A stretch of DNA of 64,000 bases, taken from the NCBI GenBank assembly GCA_030323885.1, contig CM059190.1, forward strand, positions 83,878,709 through 83,942,708, given 5' to 3'. This document shows, piece after piece, positions 1-9,603 of the stretch; positions within the stretch are counted from its first letter, which is position 1, and each line of letters opens with the position of its first letter. Source of the stretch: Branchipolynoe longqiensis. Lineage: Eukaryota > Annelida > Polychaeta > Phyllodocida > Polynoidae. The position numbers and the translations under genes are program-made. The notes beneath the pieces are model-generated. The model did not search any database and was not told where the DNA came from. It saw nothing but the letters and a program-made list of their open reading frames with translations.

Positions 1-23
1 AGGTCGTAGTGTGACAGCCCCTT
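1..23. repeat. Terminal fragment of the CACTACGACG TIR family
   Basis: The first bases read as the right end of the TIR element family found at 39.4, 40.8, 47.9 and 49.8 kb (TCGTAGTGTGACAGCCCC, the reverse complement of the left end near 47866). Only the tip is in the window. It directly abuts the YR retrotransposon that begins at 24. Confidence 0.6.
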
Positions 24-146
24 GGTGATGTTGGCTAGCTAACATTCCTAATTCACTCACGAGACACCAGGGTGGCGCATCGGTCGCTAGCTCTTGGCGG
101 CCATAGCCTGCCCGCCCGCCAGTGGACTAAGACGTGCTTAAATTTT
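24..146 (+). repeat. Split direct repeat A1 of YR retrotransposon 1
   Basis: This segment begins GGTGATGTTGGCTAGC and ends at CTTAAATTT. It is nearly identical to 6898-7019, differing at a few positions. It is the left terminus of the element. Confidence 0.85.
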
Positions 147-154
147 CTGTGATC

Positions 155-1236
155 ATGCCTCCGGTCCAAAAACGCCGCGGTCGAGCTTCGACAACAAATC
201 TTCCTCAGCGACCAGTACTTCCTCGACACGCATCAGTTTGTGCACCGGTGGCCGCAGTCACTTCCTCGGATGGCAGTTCCTTCCGTGCACCTTCGTCTAT
301 GGCAAGGGTCTCCCGAGCCGTCTTAGCGCGACTTGAAGCGTTGGAGCGCCTTGCAGCTGCTCCAGCTCCTCACCTGGTTCTACACCTGTTCATCTGGATT
401 CTACCGTGTCGTCGCCTCGAGCGAGTCGGTCTACTACTAGGCGAACTCCGTCTGCTCCTCCTCCGTCTGTCTCGAGAGCTACTGATGGCTCTTCGGGCTG
501 GCTTCCTACTGATCCCACAATGGTGGATAGCCATCAAGCGCTGCGGTTTCCTGGACAGCATAGATTGCAGTCTCCGTCTCCACAAGGTCGAGCTTGGCCT
601 CCTTTGCGAGCTTCTCACGCGGCACCCCTTCACTATCCAGCTCAAGTACCTGCCAACGGCTACTTCCCTCAATCCTCGGCGGCCGGGCCTGGTTTCCAGA
701 TGCAGCAGCCTCGGCTTCCTGTTGCCGCCGATTTCATATTGGACAACGTTCAAGCCTTGCAACGTCCCCCAGGTACGAACTGTTTCCCGCATCACTTGAT
801 TACTAGGGGGGACGCCTGTAAAAAGATTGCTCTGGGGGAAGCTACCTGGTCAGAGTATTTCTTTGCCATACACCTCTTAACTGAACAACCCGATTTCCCG
901 GTAACCTCTCTTCCTGCTGTGTTACAACACAAGAAAGATCTGGCTCTCATGGCCATTACGTGGGACTGGCCAACATGCCGACGTTGGTCTGAACGCGTAT
1001 TTGCTATGATAGCAGATGGTCGCCTTAGAGATGGTTGGGTCGATCCGTCAGCCATTAAAGATGTCCAGCGTGATATTTGTACAGAAGCAGTAAGAACCCT
1101 TCAATCAAGAGCGGTCTCTAACCAGTTCAGTTATTCACGCCCTGTGGGCCACACGCCACAGCATCCTGGCCAGGTTCCTGCTGCTTCAGGAACATCAACT
1201 GGCATAAATCCTTCCCCAGTTAATCAGATTGATTGA
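155..1236 (+). pseudogene. Gag-like ORF1 of YR retrotransposon 1, N-terminal part (frameshifted, interrupted)
   Basis: An ATG at 155 opens a basic, Ser/Pro/Ala-rich N-terminus that begins MPPVQKRRGRAS. Near 380-405 the coding signal moves to another frame, which is open from 406 to 1236. That frame carries a proline-rich linker and then a folded-looking segment, residues about 130-240 of that frame, with ACKKIALGEATWSEYFFAIH. This arrangement is typical of ORF1 products of DIRS/Ngaro elements, which package the element RNA. The frame ends because a LINE tail was inserted at about 1226; the missing C-terminus reappears at 3186-3350. A frameshift near 380-405 is an inference from codon continuity. 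No enzymatic function is expected. Confidence 0.65.
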
Positions 1237-1362
1237 TTGATTGGTGGTTGCTTTACGCCGTGTCGGCAGCATAGGCCATATTCACGGCGAGAAATGTTTG
1301 TTTTTTGTTCAAACCATCACTTTTACATGTAAAAGCAGACAATCAATTATGTGCCAATAGAC

Positions 1363-2972
1363 AAACTCAAAACAGCTGGACAAACTCAAAACAGGCAAAT
1401 CACCTGGACCTGACGGAGTACATCCAAAAGTGCTGAAGGAATTGAGTGTGGTGCTTGCAAAACCACTTGCTATAATTTTCAATAAGTCATTTGAATCTGG
1501 TTGCCTACCCAACGAATGGAAAATAGCAAATGTTATCCCAATTTTCAAAAAAGGAAACCGGCATTCTCCAGCAAATCATAGGCCAGTAAGCCTCACATCT
1601 ATAGTATGCAAAGTAATGGAAAGTATCATCAGAGAGCACATGCTCAGCCATATCCTAGAGAACAAATTGATGTCGGACCACCAACATGGGTTTCTACCAA
1701 AGAAATCAACAGTTATGCAGCTACTAGAAACTTTGGAAATATGGACCGACGCAATGGATAGGGGGGAATCACTAGATACTATATACTTAGATTTCATGAA
1801 GGCATTTGATACTGTCCCCCACCAGAGGCTAGCTACCAAGTTACAAAACTATGGCATCGAAGGAAATACTCTGAGATGGATCCAAAGTCTTTTGACTGGA
1901 AGGAAACAGCAAGTCGTAGTAAATGGCAGTAAATCTTCCTTCAAAGAGGTTCTCAGTGGGATACCTCAAGGGAGCGTCCTGGGTCCTATTCTGTTCCTTA
2001 TTTTCATCAATGACCTGCCAGAGATTGTATCATGTGGGATAAAATTATTTGCAGATGACGCAAAGATCTACAGAACTGTAAATTCCACGGAAGACTGTGC
2101 TGATCTGCAAAAGGACCTGCTGGAAATGGAGAACTGGGCCAAGCAGTGGCAGATGAAGTTCCATCCGAATAAATGCCAGGTCATGCGAATAGGGAGACAC
2201 CACCCAGACTATACATATGTTATGCATGAAAATTCTACTGGCCAGCCACTAAATCTCGAAGAGAGTGAGGTAGAGAAAGATTTAGGAGTATTTGTAGACA
2301 ATAGGCTAAGTTTCTCCCAGCACATACAACAAACCGTATCCAAAGCTAATAAGATTGTGGGAATGATTCGCAGAACCTTCAAATACTTGGACGAGAAGAT
2401 GCTGATCACATTGTACAAGAGCCAAGTACGGCCAATACTAGAGTATGGAGTCACTATATGGCACCCAACGTTGAAGAAGGATATTAAATCCATTGAAGCT
2501 GTTCAGAGAAGGTTAACTAAGCTAGTGCCACATCTGAAGGACCTTAGTTATCCAGACAGACTCAGGAGACTCAAGTTACCAAGCCTCACATACAGAAGAT
2601 TTCGTGGGGACATGATCAACACATGGAAGTTCCTGAATGCTGAGTATAATGTGGATGAGGTCTTGCTATTCAGACGCATACAGGGAAGCAATACCAGAGG
2701 TCACTCCAAGAAGCTTTTCAAGCCAAGGTACAACAGCTCACTCAGAGGGGCCTTCTTTTCGCAGCGAGTGATAAACATGTGGAATGAGCTACCGGAAGAA
2801 GCGGTGGAAGCAGCTACCATGAATCAATTCAAGAATGCGCTGGACAGGGCCTGGGCCAGAGAAACATTCCTGTACGATTTTGAGGCTGCATACCATTAGA
2901 GCTGAGAGCTACAAGCTTTGTATAGGCTACCAAAAGCCTGCATCAAAGAAGAGGATAATAATAATAATAATA
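1363..2972 (+). mobile_element. CR1-like LINE, 5'-truncated, nested in the LINE tail
   Basis: The insertion starts within the RT N-terminus and ends in an (ATA)n tail at 2955-2972, as expected for a target-primed LINE. The sequence on both sides rejoins into the uninterrupted LINE 3' UTR visible at 55.6 kb. The extreme 5' end holds a short duplication: ACAAACTCAAAACAG at 1361 and again at 1380. Confidence 0.85.
1376..2899 (+). CDS. CR1/L2-group LINE reverse transcriptase, N-terminally truncated
   Basis: This is one open frame of about 508 codons with no start codon of its own; it enters at KTGKSPGPDGVHPKVLKEL. It has the full RT domain of CR1-group non-LTR retrotransposons: NVIPIFKKG with NHRPVSLTS (block 2), IYLDFMKAFDTVPH (first catalytic Asp), SGIPQGSVLGPILFLIFIND (block 5), and FADDAKIY, the catalytic FADD box. 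A thumb and C-terminal region follow, with WHPTLKKDIKSIEAVQRRLTK and a conserved Trp-Asn-Glu-Leu-Pro motif near the end (WNELPEEAVEA). The endonuclease domain is absent through 5' truncation. The frame is undamaged, so the insertion looks young. It is unlikely to be expressed except by read-through. Confidence 0.9.
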   Translation: MDKLKTGKSPGPDGVHPKVLKELSVVLAKPLAIIFNKSFESGCLPNEWKIANVIPIFKKGNRHSPANHRPVSLTSIVCKVMESIIREHMLSHILENKLMSDHQHGFLPKKSTVMQLLETLEIWTDAMDRGESLDTIYLDFMKAFDTVPHQRLATKLQNYGIEGNTLRWIQSLLTGRKQQVVVNGSKSSFKEVLSGIPQGSVLGPILFLIFINDLPEIVSCGIKLFADDAKIYRTVNSTEDCADLQKDLLEMENWAKQWQMKFHPNKCQVMRIGRHHPDYTYVMHENSTGQPLNLEESEVEKDLGVFVDNRLSFSQHIQQTVSKANKIVGMIRRTFKYLDEKMLITLYKSQVRPILEYGVTIWHPTLKKDIKSIEAVQRRLTKLVPHLKDLSYPDRLRRLKLPSLTYRRFRGDMINTWKFLNAEYNVDEVLLFRRIQGSNTRGHSKKLFKPRYNSSLRGAFFSQRVINMWNELPEEAVEAATMNQFKNALDRAWARETFLYDFEAAYH

Positions 2973-3185
2973 AATTAGAAAGCTCACAATCATATATTTG
3001 TGGTCAAGGGAAACAAATTCCCATAGAAAAAGAAAAGTTTTATTAATAATTGATAGAATCTATTTAGTAAACTATATGAGGTGGTACAGTCCAGCTGCCC
3101 TCAAAAAGGCTAAAATGTTTTCCTGTTTTACCTTAGTAAAAAGGTCATGCATACTGTCTGCAGTGTAGAACTGTTGGCGCAGAGA

Positions 3186-3350
3186 GACGATTATACTAGA
3201 GAGACAGAGGGTAAACCGTGTTATTTATGGAATTGGGGAAAAGACTGTGGGTTTACCGCGACCCATGGCGTACTTCCTGATCGCTCACCGCATATATGTG
3301 CATGGTGCGCATATCGCTTTAGGCGTATCCTAGTTCACCGTGAATAGGAC
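3186..3350 (+). pseudogene. Gag C-terminal Cys-rich tail of YR retrotransposon 1, separated by insertion
   Basis: The segment encodes PCYLWNWGKDCGF, then HGVLPDRSPHICAWC. The spacing C-x2-W-N-x3-C ... H-x-C-x2-C resembles the zinc-binding tail of DIRS/Ngaro ORF1 proteins, a nucleic-acid-binding module. It ends RRILVHRE at a TAG stop, just before the RT ORF. It belonged to the same protein as 155-1236 before the LINE insertions. The family parallel is from memory; the motif itself is seen. Confidence 0.6.
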
Positions 3351-3353
3351 TGC

Positions 3354-5579
3354 TTGAAAAAGAGGAGATTTCTAGACAAGAAAACAGGCGAGAGCACAGC
3401 TAACAATAATGATGTGAGTTCTTTTCCTGTGCTTAGTAATAATATTAATACAGTTACTGATATATCTGAGTATGCAACTGATAAACATGTTCTCACAACG
3501 AATAGCACTCCTGACCCTGTTACAACCTCGCCGCTATCAGCGGCTGATAAGAACATCACTCTTAATTATGAAACATATTCATCGGCAGATACTATCCTGA
3601 ACACCGTCCCTGTATCTGATAACACACATGAACCTGAAACTAATGATACTATATCTACAATTGTTACTGATTTGCCGGTACTCGTTAAAAATAATGATTC
3701 CTCCTCCAATGTACAGATCCAGTCACTCCAAACAGCTGGTGTAAGTAAGGTGAGAACCGAATTAGATATGCCCACTTTCGACTGGTTTGACGAACCACTA
3801 GAACTTATATTAAGCTTGACAACTAGTAATACTACACAATTCAAACCACCGTCCTCGCCTCTGCAGTTTCAAAACAAATTACTAGACTGCTGGCCCACAT
3901 CAGTAGATGAACCCTGGTTTGGTCATGGGATTTATCGAGATATATTTGATAAAGTGCGTATAACTGGGTTGCCTAATTTCATAGGAGCGAAAATCTCCGT
4001 TGCATCAGGTTTAAATATTCCTCGTTGGCGTGCAGTATTATTGGATTATCCCGATGTACTGTTAGTCGAACATCTAGAATTTGGCTGGCCACTAGACTAT
4101 ACATCGGAAAAGATACCAGTACCAACCTTAAGAAATCACTCGAAAGCAGAGAATGCAGAATTCCATATTAAAAAGTTTATTACTACTGAGCTTCATCATG
4201 GGGCGTTGCTAGGCCCCTTCCCGTCACCCCCATTTTCCCCCTGGTGTCAAATCAGCCCAATGATGACTAGGCCAAAAAAGGGCTCTACTGATAAGAGAAT
4301 CATCATAGATCTCAGCTTCCCGAGAGGGAAAAGTGTTAACGCAGGTATTGTTCATGGATATTATTTAGGTCGCCCCTTTAATTTCTGTCTTCCCTCAGTC
4401 TCCACGCTCTCGGACCGACTAATGAAGATTGGTCCGAGTGCCTGGATGTGGGGGGGTGATCTAGCAAGAGCGTATCGCCAGCTGAGAGTATGTCCCCTCT
4501 CGATACCGTTATTAGGAATTGCACTTAATGGTAACATTTATATTGATATTGCGCCTCCATTTGGCTGTAGAACATCTGCACTTGCTTGTGCCCGTACCAC
4601 TAGGGCAGTAGTTTGGTTACTAAGACAAGCAGGATACTTCTCGTTATGTTACTTAGATGACTTTATAGGAGTGGAAGCAACTGAACAGAAAGCATGTGAT
4701 GCGTTCAATTACTTTAAGAAACTATCGAGTGAATTAGGCTTGGACTTAGCTGTAGAGAAATGTACACCACCTGTTACTTCGATAACTTGGCTAGGATTTT
4801 TAGTCGATTCTATTGAAATGACTGTCACCCTGCCACAAGAGAAAGTGGCAGAAGCCTTAGACGAATGCCTACTCTGGGAAGGGAAAATAACCTGCTCCAG
4901 GAAAGAACTGCAAAGCTTAGCTGGGAAGCTACACCACTTGTCGAAATGCATACAACCAGCAGTTAGATTCACAAACAGGGTACTAACCGCGCTCAGAGCT
5001 TCACCATATGTAGGTCAACATGTCTTCGACAAAGAATTGCTCAGGGATCTCGAATGGTTTAAACTTTTTGCAAATACATATAGTGGCATTCTGCCCCTAG
5101 GAAGAAAATGGATTATTGAGTGCGACTCAACCTTGCGAGCAGGTGGAGCATTCTCTCCTACACATTACTATAGTGTTGAGTACGATTCGAAATTATGCGC
5201 ACAAGAGCTACTCATCACGCAGCTTGAAGCCCTTAACTTGGTACATGCCGTAGCTAATCTCCTTCCACCCAAGCCCCATGAATTCACTATAGTAGTTAAC
5301 ACGGATAATAGTGCTTCACAGCAAGTTTTGGAATCGGGACGAGGAAAAGACAAAATCTTGTACACATGCGCGCGGCAGCTATGGCTGATTGCAGCTAAAG
5401 AAAATTGTGAACTTCTGATTCTCCATAAACCCGGCAAAGAATTAATTTTAGCCGATGCCCTTAGTAGAGCCCCACATGATGAAACCCATAAATTGTCCGC
5501 GCTGAATATGTGTCGAGACCGTGGTCTGCAAGAGATTACTCTATTGACATCGATTAACATTTTGAAATGTAAACTGTAA
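3354..5579 (+). CDS. Reverse transcriptase-RNase H of YR retrotransposon 1
   Basis: An open frame of 741 codons copies element RNA into DNA. Residues about 1-165 are a Ser/Thr/Asn-rich leader. RT follows with RPKKGSTDKRIIIDLSFPRG (about 305-325), WGGDLARAYRQL (first Asp), PPFGCRTSALAC, and YLDDFIG (about 425), the catalytic box. RNase H has IIECDSTLRAGGAF (Asp), ITQLEALNLV (Glu), VNTDNSASQQVL (Asp) and LILADALSRAP (final Asp). The RT is of the DIRS/Ngaro/PAT kind. The frame opens with TTG at 3354; a true start may be an internal ATG or lie in a readthrough or frameshift from gag. It is intact, with a tyrosine recombinase directly downstream. Confidence 0.92.
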   Translation: MKKRRFLDKKTGESTANNNDVSSFPVLSNNINTVTDISEYATDKHVLTTNSTPDPVTTSPLSAADKNITLNYETYSSADTILNTVPVSDNTHEPETNDTISTIVTDLPVLVKNNDSSSNVQIQSLQTAGVSKVRTELDMPTFDWFDEPLELILSLTTSNTTQFKPPSSPLQFQNKLLDCWPTSVDEPWFGHGIYRDIFDKVRITGLPNFIGAKISVASGLNIPRWRAVLLDYPDVLLVEHLEFGWPLDYTSEKIPVPTLRNHSKAENAEFHIKKFITTELHHGALLGPFPSPPFSPWCQISPMMTRPKKGSTDKRIIIDLSFPRGKSVNAGIVHGYYLGRPFNFCLPSVSTLSDRLMKIGPSAWMWGGDLARAYRQLRVCPLSIPLLGIALNGNIYIDIAPPFGCRTSALACARTTRAVVWLLRQAGYFSLCYLDDFIGVEATEQKACDAFNYFKKLSSELGLDLAVEKCTPPVTSITWLGFLVDSIEMTVTLPQEKVAEALDECLLWEGKITCSRKELQSLAGKLHHLSKCIQPAVRFTNRVLTALRASPYVGQHVFDKELLRDLEWFKLFANTYSGILPLGRKWIIECDSTLRAGGAFSPTHYYSVEYDSKLCAQELLITQLEALNLVHAVANLLPPKPHEFTIVVNTDNSASQQVLESGRGKDKILYTCARQLWLIAAKENCELLILHKPGKELILADALSRAPHDETHKLSALNMCRDRGLQEITLLTSINILKCKL

Positions 5580-5600
5580 TAATGAGTTCGGAAGATAGTA

Positions 5601-6575
5601 ATGTTGTGGCTCTATCTTCCAGGATTCTCGCTAATGCACCACCAGAGACTCCTGGATAGCTATGTGCTCGCATTGGCCCCTCGGACCTGGAAGAACAAGG
5701 CAGCCCATGTTAAACTGTATATAGACTTTTGTACTCAGCACCACACAGATTGCCAAAATCCTTCCGTATATCTCCTCTTGTCATTTCTTATGTACCTTAA
5801 AGATCTCCTTAAGTCACCTGGTGCTGTAATGAACTACTTTAGTTCAGCTAAACTATGGGTAGCAGCGGGCGCTGGTAGTGCAAGTGCCTTCGACACAACC
5901 GAGATTAAGCTATTCAAATCCGGTATATTTAAAACCTCCCGTCATGTAGTCACTAGAGCTACCCCAATTAATCCAACCGAACTTAAGGCCATAATCGAAT
6001 ACCTTCAAACCCTAAGGCCAGCGCCCCATGTTATCATTGCAGCTATTTTAATAGGATATTTCACCTTTGTTAGGCAAGGGAATCTAGTTCCCTCATTTGT
6101 CGAGCCTAACGCTATGAGGCATGTTCTAAGATACAAGGATATCTACGTAGATGGCGATAACTTAGTCGTGGTACTAAGGTCCACCAAAACGAGGCCTTCC
6201 TCTGCCCCACCTGTAATATTTAGGTTGCCAAGCCTCCCACTCTCTTCATGTTGCCCGGTTAGAGCCTGGCAAAGATATGCGACAACGCCAGCATACCCTA
6301 ACGCCCCAGCCTTCATGTTGCCATCGAGCTTACCACTGACACTTCCGGTTCTGAAACGTGCATTGACATTGGCCTCCTTCATGGCGATCGGTAGGTAAAC
6401 AGGCTTTACCCTCCATGGGCTCCGCAGAGGTGCTGCTCAGGCCTGCCTAGGTGAAGGGCTTACTCTGGATACGATAATGGCCGCAGGTACCTGGCGAAGC
6501 GCTTCTGTAAATGCCTACCTAAATGCAGTACATGTTAGTCTCGCCCCGGCAGCGCTCGGAAGGTTGTTGGGTTGA
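5601..6575 (+). pseudogene. Tyrosine recombinase of YR retrotransposon 1, one in-frame stop
   Basis: This enzyme integrates the circular cDNA and replaces the DDE integrase of LTR elements. The N-terminal SAM-like part spans about 5640-5990 (RLLDSYVLALAPRTWKNKA). The catalytic part has the first Arg in FTFVRQGNLVP, a beta segment (RYKDIYVDGDNLVVVLRSTKTRP) and, after a TAA at 6396-6398, HGLRRGAAQACLGEG and TWRSASVNAYLNA in the same frame. These supply the H-x-x-R box and the Tyr nucleophile. The frame ends at TGA 6573-6575. The single stop lies just before the H-x-x-R box and would remove catalysis. Split repeat B1 starts at the ORF's last codons. Confidence 0.88.
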
Positions 6576-6897
6576 GCACTGCCAAGGTGTAATGACCTGT
6601 TCAACTACTGACTGATAGATTACTATACTATGTTTGTATTCCAGATTTGACTCTACAAGAAACTGTAACTTTCTGTAATACTGTCTCTCGCCTGACTAAG
6701 AGCCCAAACTGCTATGCTCGATATGTAGATAAGACTATTATTTAACGTACTAGATATCCTGCATGCTAACTGTGATCATGAAAGACGGCCCTGTCGCCAC
6801 CTCGAGAATGCTGCTCCTTGAGCCTTTTAATTGTTTTCAGATAATAAATCTGATTCCAAATATACATATAAGCGTGTTGTGTCTCGTGTAGTGAATT
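6569..6897 (+). repeat. Split direct repeat B1 of YR retrotransposon 1
   Basis: This segment of about 330 bp begins GGGTTGAGCACTGCC and ends GTGTAGTGAATT. It is about 97% identical by eye to 7044-7373. It contains TTTTCAGATAATAAATCTG, with an AATAAA polyadenylation signal at about 6844. Its start overlaps the end of the recombinase frame. Confidence 0.85.
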
Positions 6898-7019
6898 GGT
6901 GATGTTGGCTAGCTAACATTCCTAATTCGCTCACGAGACACCAGGGCGGCGCATCGGTCGCTAGCTCTCGGCGGCCATAGCCTGCCCGCCCGCCAGTGGA
7001 CTAAGACGTGCTTAAATTT
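6898..7019 (+). repeat. Split direct repeat A2 of YR retrotransposon 1
   Basis: This is an internal copy of the left terminus 24-146, starting exactly where B1 ends. A short CCCACCCACCCACCC spacer separates it from B2. The B1A2B2 order is what a rolling or circular cDNA model for YR elements predicts. Confidence 0.85.
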
Positions 7020-7043
7020 CCCACCCACCCACCCTTAACACAG

Positions 7044-7373
7044 GGGTTGAGCGCTGCCGAGGTGTAATGACCTGTTCAACTACTGACTGATAGATTACTA
7101 TACTATGTTTGTATTCCAGATTTGACTCTACAAGAAACTGTAACTTTCTGTAATACTGTCTCTCGCAAGACTAAGAGCCCAAGACGGCTATATTCGATAT
7201 GCAGATAAGACTATTATTTAACGTAATAGATATCCTGCATGCTAACGGTGATCATGAAAGACGGCCCTGTCGCCACTTCGAGAATGCTGCTCCTTGAGCC
7301 TTTTAATTGTTTTCAGATAATAAATCTGATTCCAAATATACATATAAGCGTGTTGTGTCTCGTGTAGTGAATT
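7044..7373 (+). repeat. Split direct repeat B2 of YR retrotransposon 1
   Basis: This is a second copy of B1, including the AATAAA signal (about 7320). It forms the right terminus and ends GTGTAGTGAATT, as B1 does. Confidence 0.85.
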
Positions 7374-8116
7374 AAGCTTGAATGATCATAAAACCATGTA
7401 ATTGCAATTATAAAATAATTACAGAAAGTATATAATTAGCAAGTTTAAATGCCTATCAATGAATCATTATCAACAGAATCACAGCTATTTCACAATCTTC
7501 CTGAAATGTGATCAGTAAAGTGGTGTGTATTAGCACTGCTTTTGTCAGTGATTACACAAAATCCCTAGAGATTTTAGGGATTTCATGAAATCCCTTCGTG
7601 AAACAGTGATTTCACGAATTCACTGAAAGTTTTAGGGATTTTTCACAATCCCTACTTACACAATCCTACTGTAACATATACAGGTATATATAGATATAGA
7701 TAGGATAAGTACTTATCGATATATAAAGGGCGGAGCGGCCTATCCTCCATTATTGTTTATATTATCTACTGCGCAGTAGCCAACCGCGTGTGTGCGGAAA
7801 TTGAGTTGGTTTGGCCTAAACCTTGTGCACCAACGAAAAGTAAGTTGGCTTGGCCTAATAGGGCCAAATGACCGCCTGCTACTGCAGCGCCACTTTGTGC
7901 TCGTGCCCTGCGCCCCTCTGTTTGGCCAGTGCGCACCTGCTTTTCAAACTTTGACCAGCTGGGCAGTTGCCTAGCCATGAGACTAGATTAAACTGATCAA
8001 CCCATATTCATGTTTGTGTTTGTGTCCAGAGCATAGCCTACTTTATATATATATACGCATGTATTTATACATATGTATATGCATACATATATGCGTGGAC
8101 AGGTTTCTTTTCTGGG
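7374..8116. other. Intergenic DNA with short palindromic repeats, no supported gene
   Basis: AT-rich sequence. At 7555-7665 the motif AAATCCCTA / TAGGGATTT recurs in both orientations at least four times, so the stretch could fold into hairpins. A GC-richer part at 7765-7975 holds only short frames on both strands. Nothing is recognised. Confidence 0.5.
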
Positions 8117-8470
8117 GTTTTGCATCGTGGCAACAACAACGGTCCTATCAGGACGGATAATGACCTGTGACAGTGCACACTCATGGCGACTTTATAGTGC
8201 TGCCCAACTGTGAGATCATGCCGCAGGCATATCGACTCAGTTTCATCCTCAGTCAATTCCCAGACGCGATGGCTGAATGAGTTGACTATCCGCCTCCCAT
8301 TCTGGGATTTGAACACGTGGGTTCGAACCCTGACCAAATCAAACCAATGACCTAATAATTGATACTTGTCACTACCTGGCCGGGTGCTCAGGATTACTAG
8401 GATAGGGTAATGAGCAGTGGAATGAGGAAGACCAATTGTCTGCGATTGAAATTTACCCTGCTTAATCAAC
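8117..8470. mobile_element. Two abutting SINE pieces (family S1, head to head)
   Basis: Positions 8117-8260 match the 3' body of SINE family S1 in antisense (CTATCAGGACGG ... CTGTGACAGTG ... GACTTTATAGTGCTGC). At 8261 a sense copy begins with a tRNA-like head (A-box-like GATGGCTGAATGAG, B-box-like GGGTTCGAACCC). Its 3' half differs from the main family (GAGGAAGACCAATTGTCTGC) and matches 44849-45067, so it is a subfamily. Confidence 0.75.
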
Positions 8471-8472
8471 AG

Positions 8473-8705
8473 TGGTGTTCTCTGTGGCGGAGTGGTTAGA
8501 GTGTCTGACTTTTTTCTAGGTCGGACTCCTAACCTGAAGGTCAGTGGTTCGATTCCCCATGCCCCCACCTCTGCCAATTTGGATTTCCACCGCTGTGTAT
8601 AACTTACAGCGACATCAAAGGCCAGTTGCTCTCATACCATGTCTATGTGGTGTGGGAGGTTAAAAATCCCTTGGGTCGGTAAATGTGTAGGCTCGGGCTT
8701 TCTAT
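8473..8705 (+). mobile_element. tRNA-derived SINE, family S3
   Basis: The head resembles a class II tRNA (Ser/Leu-like): GTGGCGGAGTGGTTAGAG as A-box region and GTGGTTCGATTCCCC as B box, with an over-long variable region. The body, TTTCCACCGCTGTGTATAA and CAAAGGCCAGTTGCTCTC, is shared with 35104-35410. The copy is truncated at the 3' end. Confidence 0.8.
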
Positions 8706-9002
8706 CGCCAAATTGTCTAATGGTGAAAACAAGCCTATTCAGGCTTATCCATGATAGGCAGTATAAATCTTCAACAACAACAACTAATCTACCCCCCAAA
8801 AAATCAAGAGTCCTGATACCAATAAACCGGTCCTTGTTCTCTTCTAGAAATGCCGAGCACCAGCCTGGGTAGCGACAAGTGTTACTTTTCCATCTATTTA
8901 TAAAGTTGGTACAATTTTTTCCCATCTGATTTACAAAGTAGCGTTGAAGAACTAAATTACAATTACAAATCAGCACAAGTAAAAAATATCAATAAAAAGT
9001 GT

Positions 9003-9215
9003 GATTTATATTGCTATATATGTGATGTACATGAAATATGTGATGCATATGACATATACGATATATATCATTAGCATGTATATCACATATTATATGACAT
9101 ATGTGATGCACATAACATATGTGATATATATTATATATATCTCATATATATCCAACATATAATATATATCACACATATCATATACATTGTATATCCGTGA
9201 TATATTTGTGTATTT
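9003..9215. repeat. Degenerate AT-rich tandem repeat
   Basis: Irregular repeats of ATATGTGATATATA-like units, with frequent inverted matches (CATATG, ATATAT). There is no coding signal. Confidence 0.6.
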
Positions 9216-9246
9216 CTCACTGTATGTATATATCGATATACAGTAA

Positions 9247-9346
9247 TACATTGTAAGGATATTATAGCTCCCTAAACCGACCACCTCCATAAATGGACCA
9301 CTTAAAGTCGGTCCCAAGGTCGGTCGATTTAGAGAGGTTTTACTGT
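9247..9346 (-). mobile_element. Left-truncated mariner/pogo-like MITE
   Basis: It matches the right half of the MITE at 9431-9608 and 43671-43849, ending in TTTAGAGAGGTTTTACTGT. Its left TIR is missing. Confidence 0.65.
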
Positions 9347-9430
9347 ATATATATAGAGTGAGAGAGCAACGTGGATTACCTTCTATATTATTAGCCACAA
9401 TGTCAAAGGGGATCCACTATATTATATAAT

Positions 9431-9603
9431 ACAGTAAAACCTCTCTAACCGACCACCTCCACAGATCGACCACTCCCTTATATCGATCGCTTTTTTTTTG
9501 CTCCCAACAATACCATTCTAACCATATTCTAACTCCCTAACCCGACCACATCCATAAATGGACCACTTAAGTTTAAGTTGGTCCAAAGGTCCGTCGATTT
9601 AGA

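Larger units (their letters stand above)
1226..3185 (-). mobile_element. Minus-strand LINE 3' end inserted in the YR element's gag
   Basis: Read on the minus strand, 3185-2973 followed by 1362-1226 matches the 3' part of the LINE at 55.4-55.77 kb. The match includes the end of its last ORF, the 3' UTR with TTTTACATGTAAAA, and an (AATC)n tail seen here as GATTGATTGATTGATTGG. The copy is 5'-truncated within the last 40 or so codons. A CR1-like LINE splits it at 1363-2972. The insertion removes the junction between the gag body and its Cys-rich C-terminus. Confidence 0.8.
24..7373 (+). mobile_element. YR retrotransposon 1 (DIRS/Ngaro type) with split direct repeats
   Basis: The element contains, in order, a gag-like ORF, a reverse transcriptase-RNase H ORF and a tyrosine recombinase. 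There is no DDE integrase and there are no ordinary LTRs. A 120-bp segment at 24-146 recurs at 6898-7019, and a 330-bp segment at 6569-6897 recurs at 7044-7373, giving the order A1-ORFs-B1-A2-B2. This is the split-direct-repeat layout known for Ngaro/PAT-like YR retrotransposons. The coding part is interrupted at about 1226-3185 by two nested LINE insertions. The recombinase has an in-frame stop, so this copy is probably dead, although the RT-RNase H frame is intact over about 740 codons. The family assignment is from domain content and architecture; DIRS proper would have inverted termini. Confidence 0.85.

Noticed and set aside
370..795. Arg-rich minus-strand frame
   Set aside because: Shadow of the Ser/Arg-rich gag of YR retrotransposon 1.
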